This document shows, piece by piece, positions 47,374 to 57,041 of a stretch of DNA of 64,000 nucleotides. A program made the translations under genes and the position numbers. The stretch comes from Luteibaculum oceani. Lineage in GTDB: Bacteria > Bacteroidota > Bacteroidia > Flavobacteriales_D > Luteibaculaceae. Positions within the stretch are counted from its first letter, which is position 1. Each line of letters opens with the position of its first letter. Location: NCBI RefSeq assembly GCF_007995015.1, contig NZ_VORB01000006.1:124001-188000 (forward strand), written 5' to 3'. The notes under the pieces are model-generated. The model was not told where the DNA came from and ran no database searches. It was given only the letters and a program-made list of their open reading frames with translations.

Positions 47374-50283
47374 TTATTTGTTCAGGTAATGGGTGGTATT
47401 TTGTTGGTTTCCGTTCTTAAATTGAATACTGCTCAAAATAATTTCGGCCGATAAGTTATGTACAGGTATGGCGAATTTGGTTGTGCTTATTTGTTTTGTC
47501 AGGATTTCTTTTCCGTCAACCGAGTACAAGCGGACGCTTTCGGGTTGTGAATTCTCAGATAATTCGAAATGCAATGTTCCGTTATGGAACCACGTTTTAA
47601 TAGAGTTTTCAATTTGGTTAGTTGACACAATTTCAGTGGTGGGCGAGGTGTACCTTCTGAAGGTTAAGAAGAATCTGTTTTTAGACTTATGGCTATCCTC
47701 AAAAAATATGGAGGCGTCTTCTCTCCAGAGGTTCCAGCTTTCACCTGTTTCAGTATCCAGTAGGTAAGGCTCTAATCCACCCATTTTGTCGAACTGCGAT
47801 TTTTCTATGTGTATTTGGTAATTACCAGTATGGGGGGTAGCAATGGAAAGGGGGATTTTTACTTTTGGATTTACCATTCCTACTGTTTGTATGCCCAGCA
47901 CATGCCCTTCGTAGTTTAAAGTTTGAATGTGGAAACTCCCTGCATCTGAGCCTAGAGCATCCCAGCCCCAATCGTACAATGGTGTGCAGTTTTCGGCTAT
48001 GGCAAATAGGGTGGTATAGCGCTTATCTTGGTCGATAATTTGTAAATGGAATTTAGCTAAAATGGGGTTTGCCCTACCGCTTTTAAACTCACTATTAACT
48101 CCACCTCGCATACTGTTTTTAAAACTTACCGTTTGCGACGTAGTCCCTGTAAGGCATACATAAAATCCCTGTCCCGATGCGATGTAGGTGTTAGCTAAGG
48201 TTTGAGAATTATCCGTGGATCCGGCAACGGTAGCTCCTGCATTATTTATGGTTATCTGTTGGTTTTCCTCGGTGTAAGAGTAATTGGGATTGTGATTAAA
48301 TAGGTTGATAAATCCATCGAGAACAGCACTATTTTCCGTTAGAAAATCTGCTGCATTAATGGCACTAGGATAGGGGTTTCCTAGTGCGTTGTAATTGCCT
48401 GTGGTTCCATTGGTTTCAGTGGCAATGGTTATGGTTCCATTGTTTATTTCTCCCGAAAAGGTATGCGTATTTACTCCAGTTAAGGCATACCCCTTTCCAA
48501 CAGTTAAATATTCGCTTCCGCTTACCCATGACCAATCTGAGGTGGAAGTTCCAGGGGCATTTAATTCGTATTGCCTGCTTGCCCCTATGTCAGACATTTG
48601 CTCCGAAACCACCGGAGTAGACCAAAAATTGTAAAGTCCACTAGCCTGACCATCGGGTTTGTTTCTGGTGATATTAAAGGTGCCAGAATTACTAAGTGTA
48701 CTTCCGGTAGCTTGTACAATGGCTCCATCGTCGGCGACATTAAAGATTCCGGTATTGGATAGGTTTCCAACCATATTTAGGGCCTTATTAGAGGCTATAT
48801 AAACTGTTCCGTTATTGGTGAAGTTATTGGAATGAACAAATTGACTATAACCCGTTTGAGCTTGGATGTTGCCCAGTGTAAAAGTGTTTCCAGCGTCAAT
48901 TGTAATGCCTGGAAAAATACCCGCGCCAGTGTGGTTGGGGACATTCAGGGTGGTGGTATCACCGCCAGTAAAAAGGATAGAAGGAGTGTTGCCACTATCA
49001 AAAATGGTGTTGTCGTATGCTAGGTTATAGGTTAAGCTACCTCTAACTTTATAGGATCCAGCAAAGGTGAACTCGTGGTCTTCCTCAAAAAAGTCATCTC
49101 CTGTATCAAAAGTTACGTTGTAGTAGTTTGCAATGGGTACATCAAAATTGTAGGAAAATGTAGGCTTGTAAATTATGGTCGATCCCGTGTAAAGCGAATC
49201 GAACCTTACTCCTGGGAAATCTGCTGGGTCATAGGTGTCTGGACCAAAATTATCTTCATCTAAAACATACACTTCCCATGTAGCATTTTCCTTTACAATA
49301 AGCTCAAAGGAATAATTTATGTTGTCGTCTTGTACAGTAAAAGTGACACCGCTATCAATGATGAAGTATGAATTGTCACCCTCAATAAATAGATCGCTCC
49401 ATGTACTTGAGCCTAGGGTAACATCACGGTCGATTATAAAATGCTGGTTGTCGCCAACAAACTCTCCGAAATTGTTATTGGTTGGAGTTTCGCTAATGGG
49501 GGTGCCGTCTGAAAATGGTGTCCAGCTTTCTTCATCCGTTATATCTGTTTCTCCTGTATTTAGGTAAAAAGCCTCGTCAAAAAAGGTGATATGGATATCA
49601 TCTATAGCTAAGCCGTGCGAAGTAGCGTTATTATTAGGGTTAGGGTATTGCCATTTAAAGATAATTTGTTCGCCATCTGCAAGCCCATCGGGTAGTTGGA
49701 TAAGGTAGGTTTCGGTAGTAGCATTTGCATTCCCGTCAAGAGCTCTCGGGTTACAAGAGAGCGTACCGCATCCTACAGAGGACACAAAGTCTAAAACATT
49801 AATATCGCTGAATGAGGGGCTAGTTAAATCGGTGATATTGTTTCCAATGGCATAGGAAAAGTCTATTTTTTGCGATCCATTGGTAGCGCCAACTCTCCAT
49901 TGTTCTCCCTGGTAGCTTACGTATATTTTGTAAAGGGTTTTGCCGGTGTTATTCTCAAATAACCAGCCAAATACATAATTCGAAAATTGATCGTCAATAC
50001 AGCCTAAAGACCGGTCGCCGTCACCCGTTGATCCATAGCTATGATAGCTTGTAGTGGTGCTAGATCCATCAGAGCTGATATTACTGCTTTCTTCAGAGCT
50101 GTTGTTATAAATTAACCAGCCTTCTGCTAATCCAGAGAAATCTCCAGAACCACTGCTGGGTAAGCCATTAAAATCTTCGGTGTGAGTGGCTCCAACAGTA
50201 GTGATACTTTTTTGTCCGAAAACGGATGGACCTATGATAATCCATCCAAGAATGGCAAGGTAAAGGTTGAAGGATTGGTTCAT
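47374..50283 (-). CDS. Large secreted protein with diverged T9SS-type C-terminus (969 residues)
   Basis: A signal peptide (to ~23) is followed by a jelly-roll-like N-terminal domain (HTEDFNGLPSSGSGDFSGL, ATSHGLAIDDIHITFF; to ~230). A beta-helix or autotransporter-like run of NNGTVYIASNKALNMVGNL-type repeats covers about 430-560. A C-terminal region (~560-870) has FWSTPV, GKGYALTG, NYNALGNPYPSAINAADFL and SFKNSMRGG and is shared with the 1479-residue protein. The last 80 residues look like a degraded type A sorting domain (SVRLYSVDGKEI), but end in an unusual polar tail. Probable cell-surface or exported structural protein; no enzyme motif seen. Confidence 0.85.
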   Translation of the reverse strand: MNQSFNLYLAILGWIIIGPSVFGQKSITTVGATHTEDFNGLPSSGSGDFSGLAEGWLIYNNSSEESSNISSDGSSTTTSYHSYGSTGDGDRSLGCIDDQFSNYVFGWLFENNTGKTLYKIYVSYQGEQWRVGATNGSQKIDFSYAIGNNITDLTSPSFSDINVLDFVSSVGCGTLSCNPRALDGNANATTETYLIQLPDGLADGEQIIFKWQYPNPNNNATSHGLAIDDIHITFFDEAFYLNTGETDITDEESWTPFSDGTPISETPTNNNFGEFVGDNQHFIIDRDVTLGSSTWSDLFIEGDNSYFIIDSGVTFTVQDDNINYSFELIVKENATWEVYVLDEDNFGPDTYDPADFPGVRFDSLYTGSTIIYKPTFSYNFDVPIANYYNVTFDTGDDFFEEDHEFTFAGSYKVRGSLTYNLAYDNTIFDSGNTPSILFTGGDTTTLNVPNHTGAGIFPGITIDAGNTFTLGNIQAQTGYSQFVHSNNFTNNGTVYIASNKALNMVGNLSNTGIFNVADDGAIVQATGSTLSNSGTFNITRNKPDGQASGLYNFWSTPVVSEQMSDIGASRQYELNAPGTSTSDWSWVSGSEYLTVGKGYALTGVNTHTFSGEINNGTITIATETNGTTGNYNALGNPYPSAINAADFLTENSAVLDGFINLFNHNPNYSYTEENQQITINNAGATVAGSTDNSQTLANTYIASGQGFYVCLTGTTSQTVSFKNSMRGGVNSEFKSGRANPILAKFHLQIIDQDKRYTTLFAIAENCTPLYDWGWDALGSDAGSFHIQTLNYEGHVLGIQTVGMVNPKVKIPLSIATPHTGNYQIHIEKSQFDKMGGLEPYLLDTETGESWNLWREDASIFFEDSHKSKNRFFLTFRRYTSPTTEIVSTNQIENSIKTWFHNGTLHFELSENSQPESVRLYSVDGKEILTKQISTTKFAIPVHNLSAEIILSSIQFKNGNQQNTTHYLNK

Positions 50284-50539
50284 GTCAGATATAATGGTTG
50301 GATTAATATCTGAATAGAAGAGTGCTAAAGCAACAGGTTTTACTGTATTCCTTTTTCGACTTTTGAATCCTTATATATGTCCGTTGGTCTGGTTTTTTGG
50401 TTAGAGTGTCCAATAAGTAATCACTTTGTCCTTTTTGGAATGGTTTTAAAATTGGATTCCTATTTTGACTTACACTTCAATTAATAAATAGCGGTCATTT
50501 AATAATTGAACTAAATTGATGTGTTAGCTGGATTATAAT

Positions 50540-53500
50540 TTAGTTTGCCCGCATTATAGCCTCCTGGCCATTTTTCATTTTTAGATGAATCCAAGGGTAG
50601 TTTTTCCAGGATTCCTTATAGTAATGGATTAATTGTGGCTTGGGTATCCGCCGAAAGTGCCCCATGAGGTTGAAAATAGTGGCTTCGATAACCTGTTCTT
50701 CATTTTTCATTAGCCATTGTTCAGAAAGTGTGGCGATATTGGTTGTGGGGCTTTTGGGAAATTCAAGAAAGACTAGACTAAATCTGTCGTTCGCTGTACC
50801 AGCTTCCATAAAAAAGGTGGTAGCATTAACCTGATTAAGGGTTGTGCTAGTTTCCAAATATTCATCCACCAGATATACCTTTACATGCTCTTCTGGGATT
50901 TTGAAATCGAAATAATTTCCAATGGAATAGGTACCGGTAATGGGTGTAGAAATTGATATCGGGATGCGGGTTAAATGTTTGGCAAAGGGCACTGCGAGGA
51001 TACTTTGTTTAAGACCATGATTTATGAAAGCCACAGAAAAGCTGTTTTCAAAGGCCTTGGCATCATAACCTCTCTCATAGCTAAAATCGAAGTTTTTATT
51101 TTGGGCCAACAAACAAGATGTTGTATCTCCTATCTCGTTAGCTAGAAAAATCCAGTTTAGGTAGGTGTTATTTTTATGAGCACTTTTAAAATTGCTGTTA
51201 TTACCACTCCGCATGGAATTGGTAAATTGAATGTTGTAAGTTCCCGTAGGTAAATTACTATTGCTCTCTACCATAAATCCCTGAAATGAACTTATGTGGG
51301 TATGTGCATCGATTTGGGTTCTGGTGTAATTGCTGGTCCCCACCTGGTTTACAGCAATATATTGTTTACTGCTTTCATAATTTTCTTCGCCATTGTAACT
51401 CCATAAATAAAGGGTGCCATCCAATACGGGTTGGTTATTTATGTCGTTTAGGAATTTCCGGGCATTAATTGCCGAGGGATAGGGATTACCGATTAAGGAG
51501 TAACCAGATATTCCATTTTCAACTGGAAAAGAAACTTTAATGGTATCGTTATTAATCATGCCCTTCGCGGTAAAACCTTGGGCTCCGTAAACGGCGTATC
51601 CTTTTCCAGGAATCATTTGGGAATTATTAATAATTGGTAAGTAACCTTCACTTGTTGAAGATCCTGGGGTGTACTCATAAATCCTGCTACCCTTTAAATT
51701 TCCTGAAGGACCAACCATGCAGCTGTCATTGATTTGAACCGGAGAACTCCAGTAGCAATATTGGTTTGCGAATTCTAAGGGTATGGTACGGGTGATTTGA
51801 AAATTGGCGGTACCAATATTAACAGACGAGGTCAATTGTATCCAGGAGCTGTTATTTGGGAGCATTACTTGCGAGGAACTATCGAACTGGCAAATTCCCC
51901 ATAGAACCAAGCTGTCTGATTCGGGTATGGATAAACTCGAATTTGGCTTTAAAATCAAACTGTCATTAAAACTAATATTCCCTAAAAGGTAGGTAGCCTG
52001 CTCTCCAAATACAACGGAAGCTTTTGGCCCAAGTCTAAAGGCTGCATCTCCTCTTATTTTTCCGTTTTTTGATTCCAAAATGAGTCTCCGGGAGCTCGGC
52101 GGGTCAAAAACAAAGCTATCCCCAGCAATACAGTTTATACTTCCACCTATTTTAAGGTTAAGTGGAGCCACAATTTTTAATGAACCAGCGTTAACGATTA
52201 AGCTATCCATTTTGCATTGCGAAGTACCACTAACAATACTTGTAGGACCGGATTTTTCGTAATAAAAATTGGAGTAATTCCTACCGCTAATAGAGGGACT
52301 TCCCGAGCTTTGATTGAAATGAAAATTGGATCCAGCCTTGAATTTTACGGCGTTTATCTCGGTGGATGGGCCAAAAGGGTTAGGGGAGGAAGGGCCAAGA
52401 CTGTGATAGGAGGAGAGGGAATCGAAAATCACCGAACCATTGTAAGAAGCGCTTTCCCCAAAGGGGTGTTTTTTACCTTGCGTTGAAGAGAGGGCTAAGT
52501 AAATAAAACTCGAACCAGGATGGAATCGGAGGCTATCTTTCTGCATTAATAATTGATGTGCCTGACTGTTTTCGAAAAAGATGTGGCCAAATATATTTTG
52601 TGAGCCCCCATTTAAAACAAGAGTTGTTGGGTAGTTCCCCTTTAGTTTTAAGCTACAATTGTCACAGATTTCTAAACTGTTTTCTCCTTCGGCCAAATGT
52701 ATAATACCGTCTTCGTTAGCCTGATAAATTTCTAGCGTACTAGCGTTTACAAGCCGTAAATTATTTAGGGTAACCGAGCTGGGATTTAGCCATGATGTGT
52801 TCGAGGAAATGATAATGCTATCTTCCGTACTAATAAACTCTCGGTGAGGCTGGTAGTTAAGGGCATCATGGTAATCTAAATTTCCGGTTGCATTGGTCCA
52901 AGTGTATGTTTTACCACTGCCTTCAGAGATAGAAATGGTGATGTCGTCAATGTCTACATTCCCAGATTGTTTTATGTAATACCAGGCAAATTGTATCAGA
53001 CTGTCGGCGGGATTTAGACCAATGTTTATCCAGTTTTCATCATTAGCTCCAGGAAGTGGGGTGAGGCTATCGATAATTATCCAACTCTGGTTTTTTCTCT
53101 TTCCCAAAATAAAGAGTGCAGATCCACTTGTTACCCCTTGTCCGCGCACCCAAAATCTTATGTTGCTTGCTACGTTGCAAAGTTCGGGGCTTATTATGCT
53201 ATCTAGGCTGTGGTCCAATTTTAGGGATCCGGGGCTATACGATGAAGATCCGTCATTGCTTATCCCAACAAACTCCCAACCTGGAGGTACCGTGTCGAAA
53301 CCGTGTTTAAAATCTTCGTTAATTCCTAGTCCACGGGAACTGCAGCTTATAAAATGGGTGTCCAGATAATTTTTTGAATACACCCCATTTACTTTAGAAA
53401 AGAATCTGGCGAAATAGGTGCTGTTGGGATTTAAATTACTCAGCGTAATCATACTGTCCGAACCACAATACATGGGGTAAATTCCAGTATTGGGCTGTAT

Positions 53501-54979
53501 TTCTTCCCCCGATGAAAAGCTAGTATTAAATTCAAAATTGTTACTACATTGAAGGATACGATCCACAGGTAATGATTCCCTCAACAATAGGCACCATTCT
53601 CCATCGGGAATAGGAGGTTTAATTTTTATCTTATTCCCGCAATTGCTCCAAAGCTTAACGGGGATGAAATCTTCATTTTGGGGAGTACATCTTCTTCCTA
53701 CTAGGGCGATGTTATCGATATTCCAGTTTTCATCTACATGATTGGATTGACTGATTACCATAAGTTCCAGCGAGTCGGTATTTGGTTCAATACTTATTTT
53801 TACCAACCCGAAACCATCCCCAAATGCATCTCTGTTCCCACCGGCTGCTGGGGTATATAATCCTGTTATCAAACTATCGTGGGATTGAGCTTGAAAATTA
53901 CTGTCGGTATAAAAACTCCATTTTGCATTGTTTAAACCTTGGATTTGCATAATGGATGAATCGTTTAAACTGGGATATTTGAGAATGATTTTGAGATAGT
54001 CGTCGCTATCCAATCCGTTTCCACCACTTTTAGAGCTTGCGCTAATTCTAAGAAACAAAGCCGAATTTGTAATATTTCCAATGTAAATAGGGGAGAGGCA
54101 TAAGGTGTCATTACTGTTACTAGATTGCCAAGAATTGGCACCTTTTAACACGCGCTGGCTGGCAGGGCTGTCAGTGGCTCCCGTATTAGAAGAAATGTTA
54201 TCGTAACCCTGATTCAGATTCCAATTGTCTATGGTTTCAAATCCCTGAAAATAGACTGCTTCGGTAGCGGTAATTGAAATATTATCTAATGCTATTTCAT
54301 CTCTTGAACCCGAACCGCTTAGGTCATCTAGGTACCAACCGATTTCAAAGATTGAATCTTGCAGAATGGAAATTCCTTCTAGGCTATAGGAGACTTGAAC
54401 TGCAGACCATTCAGGGCTACTATCCTCATTACCACCTGTCGATACCGTATGTTCAGGTAAATATTGAAAATCGCCCTGTTCAGTTTTGAAAAAAGGAGTA
54501 ATGCTGCTTGCGTAGTTTTCATTGTTATGGACCCAAATGGTGAAGCTTAAGCGTAAACTACCGATCCTTCCTCCACAGCCATTGGTGCCGCGGAGAATTA
54601 TGCTTCCTGGAGTACAGTCATTTGAGCTCGCCTGAATCCCTAAAGCATAATTACCAGAGGATGTTTCAAAACCATAGATTCCACCCGTGGAGGTGTTTCC
54701 TGAGGACCATCCTCGGGCATAATCGCCAGAGCTTTCATTTCCGCCAAATGAGGAGTTTCCGTCGCTAAATCCGGTGAAACGCCAAGCATCAGAATCTAGA
54801 TATCCAATTTGCGGATCGGGATGGAGACCATAACCTAGGAATGCTCCCTTGTTTACACCTGTTTGGGTGCTGTCAAAATCAATGGTTATTGTGTTATTGA
54901 ATGAGGGTAGGAATACTTGTGCATGTCCAGGAGAGGAGAGTAGCACTATTCCAAGCAGTGGTAGAATACTTGGTTTCAT
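50540..54979 (-). CDS. Giant secreted protein related to its neighbour (1479 residues)
   Basis: A signal peptide ends near residue 20 (SSPGHAQ). Two or three jelly-roll/MAM-like domains follow, each ending in a phrase like IALDNISIT, NIDNIALVG or DIDDITISI. A middle stretch of short repeated beta-strand elements (about 690-1050) follows. The C-terminal ~400 residues share YWSSPV, GKGYAVYG, YSLIGNPYPSAINARKFL and FTNSMRSG with the next gene downstream. The end (ATIFNLMGHFRRIP...MKNGQEAIMRAN) is a strongly diverged type A sorting domain. Both genes are on the same strand, with 256 bases between them. Confidence 0.85.
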   Translation of the reverse strand: MKPSILPLLGIVLLSSPGHAQVFLPSFNNTITIDFDSTQTGVNKGAFLGYGLHPDPQIGYLDSDAWRFTGFSDGNSSFGGNESSGDYARGWSSGNTSTGGIYGFETSSGNYALGIQASSNDCTPGSIILRGTNGCGGRIGSLRLSFTIWVHNNENYASSITPFFKTEQGDFQYLPEHTVSTGGNEDSSPEWSAVQVSYSLEGISILQDSIFEIGWYLDDLSGSGSRDEIALDNISITATEAVYFQGFETIDNWNLNQGYDNISSNTGATDSPASQRVLKGANSWQSSNSNDTLCLSPIYIGNITNSALFLRISASSKSGGNGLDSDDYLKIILKYPSLNDSSIMQIQGLNNAKWSFYTDSNFQAQSHDSLITGLYTPAAGGNRDAFGDGFGLVKISIEPNTDSLELMVISQSNHVDENWNIDNIALVGRRCTPQNEDFIPVKLWSNCGNKIKIKPPIPDGEWCLLLRESLPVDRILQCSNNFEFNTSFSSGEEIQPNTGIYPMYCGSDSMITLSNLNPNSTYFARFFSKVNGVYSKNYLDTHFISCSSRGLGINEDFKHGFDTVPPGWEFVGISNDGSSSYSPGSLKLDHSLDSIISPELCNVASNIRFWVRGQGVTSGSALFILGKRKNQSWIIIDSLTPLPGANDENWINIGLNPADSLIQFAWYYIKQSGNVDIDDITISISEGSGKTYTWTNATGNLDYHDALNYQPHREFISTEDSIIISSNTSWLNPSSVTLNNLRLVNASTLEIYQANEDGIIHLAEGENSLEICDNCSLKLKGNYPTTLVLNGGSQNIFGHIFFENSQAHQLLMQKDSLRFHPGSSFIYLALSSTQGKKHPFGESASYNGSVIFDSLSSYHSLGPSSPNPFGPSTEINAVKFKAGSNFHFNQSSGSPSISGRNYSNFYYEKSGPTSIVSGTSQCKMDSLIVNAGSLKIVAPLNLKIGGSINCIAGDSFVFDPPSSRRLILESKNGKIRGDAAFRLGPKASVVFGEQATYLLGNISFNDSLILKPNSSLSIPESDSLVLWGICQFDSSSQVMLPNNSSWIQLTSSVNIGTANFQITRTIPLEFANQYCYWSSPVQINDSCMVGPSGNLKGSRIYEYTPGSSTSEGYLPIINNSQMIPGKGYAVYGAQGFTAKGMINNDTIKVSFPVENGISGYSLIGNPYPSAINARKFLNDINNQPVLDGTLYLWSYNGEENYESSKQYIAVNQVGTSNYTRTQIDAHTHISSFQGFMVESNSNLPTGTYNIQFTNSMRSGNNSNFKSAHKNNTYLNWIFLANEIGDTTSCLLAQNKNFDFSYERGYDAKAFENSFSVAFINHGLKQSILAVPFAKHLTRIPISISTPITGTYSIGNYFDFKIPEEHVKVYLVDEYLETSTTLNQVNATTFFMEAGTANDRFSLVFLEFPKSPTTNIATLSEQWLMKNEEQVIEATIFNLMGHFRRIPKPQLIHYYKESWKNYPWIHLKMKNGQEAIMRAN

Positions 54980-55011
54980 GGTAGAATTGTTACTCTAATA
55001 AGATAGAGAAA

Positions 55012-56034
55012 TCAATTCAGATTTAAAAGCACATAAACGGGAAGATGATCCGATGGACCGCCGATATAATTCGGTCCGGCATAGGTTCTAAAGGGTGATC
55101 CCTTGTACTTGTTATTCTTTTGCTGCAATAGGTGTTTGGAGCTATAAATATCCGCGAATTGGTAATTAAAATGATTAGATGAGAATATCTCTTCACTTAG
55201 GAGAATTTGATCAAACAGATACCAATCACCCTTGTAAACGATGGTTCCCTTTCCTTGTTTACTTATTTCTTCAAACGGATTAAAGAATTCTCCAGCATCC
55301 AAATCTTCTGGTTTAGATTCAGTAGAAAAAAGTTCCTTGATGGATTTGTTTAATGGGGTATCATTAAAGTCCCCCATAATAATATGTGTTCCGGAATTTA
55401 AGTTTTGTTTCAGGGTATTGGCAACAAGAAGTCTTTTATATTCTGTTTCATTAACACCTCCTCGTCTCGATGGCCAGTGGTTTACCCAAATAGTAAGCTC
55501 TTCCCCGTTTGATAGCCTAACAGTAGTCTTTAAAATTTCCCTAGTTTTCCATTGTCCTGATGGGATGGAGATGAAATCAATTTCTTTCGCCTCAACATAA
55601 TGGGAATGGTACAGTAGTGCCACATCAATTCCTCTGGGATCGGAGGAGTTTCCATGAACAATTTGATAGTTGTATGGTTTAAGTGGCTTGGAGTTAACCA
55701 AATCTTGAAGAACTCTTAAATTCTCCACCTCTGCCAAACCAATTAATGCTGGTGCGTCTTCTGGGTTTCTATCTCCAATTTCTGAAATAGTCTTAGCTAA
55801 AGCGGAAATTTTAGACTCGTACTTTTCTTCCGACCAGGCTAAACGGCCATTTGGTGTAAATTCTTGATCATTGACTCCCGGATCATCAACGGTATCAAAC
55901 AAATTTTCGACGTTGTAAAAAGCAATGGCAATGGTTTCTCCTTTAGCGTCTATATTTGGTTGACTCGTATTGCTTTGAGAATTACAAGCTGTAAAAAGAA
56001 ATATTAGCTGAAGGAGGTGCCAGACCATTTTCAT
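55012..56034 (-). CDS. Endonuclease/exonuclease/phosphatase-family lipoprotein
   Basis: The 340-residue protein has a lipoprotein signal (LFTAC). A DNase I-like fold follows with FYNVENLFD near residue 38, LIGLAEVENLRVL near 92-104 (catalytic Glu), SDPRGIDVALLY, WVNHWPSRRGG near 183, IIMGDFNDTPLN near 218-229 and GGPSDHLPVYV near the end (catalytic His). It probably cuts extracellular or periplasmic DNA or a phosphoester. Its ATG is three bases from the previous gene end, so it belongs to the same run. Confidence 0.9.
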   Translation of the reverse strand: MKMVWHLLQLIFLFTACNSQSNTSQPNIDAKGETIAIAFYNVENLFDTVDDPGVNDQEFTPNGRLAWSEEKYESKISALAKTISEIGDRNPEDAPALIGLAEVENLRVLQDLVNSKPLKPYNYQIVHGNSSDPRGIDVALLYHSHYVEAKEIDFISIPSGQWKTREILKTTVRLSNGEELTIWVNHWPSRRGGVNETEYKRLLVANTLKQNLNSGTHIIMGDFNDTPLNKSIKELFSTESKPEDLDAGEFFNPFEEISKQGKGTIVYKGDWYLFDQILLSEEIFSSNHFNYQFADIYSSKHLLQQKNNKYKGSPFRTYAGPNYIGGPSDHLPVYVLLNLN

Positions 56035-56037
56035 TTT

Positions 56038-57000
56038 CTAGGGCCTGTTGTAATAGAAAGTTGCTTTTAAGTTGCCAGAATTAACTGCAGCTGAAACGTA
56101 AGATCTATGTTCGCTTATCTGGGTAATTTCACCAGTAGTTACGTTGGTTAGATATACAAAACTGATGTATTGGGTTCTGTCTACACTTCCGTTTTCGTAG
56201 TAATCAACAATTATTTGTTTCGGGTAGTCCGATCCCGAAAGATCGAAGTGCTTAAAGCCATTGAAAAATATCGGATAGTAAGATTGGATATCGTTCTTTC
56301 TATTTTGAGATACATATCGATATACCTCTTTTTTCATGGGTACCGTATCTGCTGCGAATATTATGGCTTGGGTAGTGTCGTAATTAACCCTTGAATCTGG
56401 TATGCTTTGATCGAAAATAGAATCAACCGCTCCAAGAAGATTTACTTCTATTTGAGCGACAGAGTTACCGCTATATGTGAATTTTAATTCCTCTTGAATG
56501 CGATAAGCGATTTTCCTTTTTCCATTAACCCAGAAATAACTTACAACTCCACGACTTGGTCGTTTAACATCTGCGTCGTTTAGGGTAAAAACAATGGTGG
56601 AATCATCGTAGATGTCTTCGGTATTTCCCTGGTAATTGTAACTAACCTGCCTGCCGTTATTCGCATAGCTAACTGCTAGGTTTTCGGGAGTTGCACCACC
56701 GTTGTAGCTTACATTAGATACTCGTTTAAATTCGTTGTATGCGAAAGACTTAGTAAGATCGTACTTCTTTTGGTTATTGGCGTCGAAAGCGGCAATTACT
56801 TCAGTTGCTACCTTAGATCTTGAAATAGCTACCTCGGTATATGTAGAGTCGAAACCTCCAGGAATAGAATCTACTTTTCTAATTTCTGTTAGGTTGTAAT
56901 TGAGGTCATTAAAAGTTACCGGAAACTCCTCTGGGTTTTGCTTTTTTTCGCAGGAGAATAAGGCCAAGGCACCGAGGCCTAACAGAAATAGATTACGCAT
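56038..57000 (-). CDS. Lipoprotein of unknown function (320 residues)
   Basis: The protein has a lipoprotein signal (GALALFSC), then mostly beta-sheet sequence with no catalytic pattern: VTFNDLNYNLTEIRK, YNGGATPENLAVSYANNGR, LKFTYSGNSVAQIEV. The latter resembles the STFSYTGNYLSQYEV segment of the next upstream gene, so the two are probably related. A DUF4595-like fold is possible but not certain. It lies three bases upstream of the endonuclease-like lipoprotein gene. Confidence 0.75.
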   Translation of the reverse strand: MRNLFLLGLGALALFSCEKKQNPEEFPVTFNDLNYNLTEIRKVDSIPGGFDSTYTEVAISRSKVATEVIAAFDANNQKKYDLTKSFAYNEFKRVSNVSYNGGATPENLAVSYANNGRQVSYNYQGNTEDIYDDSTIVFTLNDADVKRPSRGVVSYFWVNGKRKIAYRIQEELKFTYSGNSVAQIEVNLLGAVDSIFDQSIPDSRVNYDTTQAIIFAADTVPMKKEVYRYVSQNRKNDIQSYYPIFFNGFKHFDLSGSDYPKQIIVDYYENGSVDRTQYISFVYLTNVTTGEITQISEHRSYVSAAVNSGNLKATFYYNRP

Positions 57001-57041
57001 AGTAAAATGTAATTTGCCGTAAATATAGGCAGCTTGCTAGA

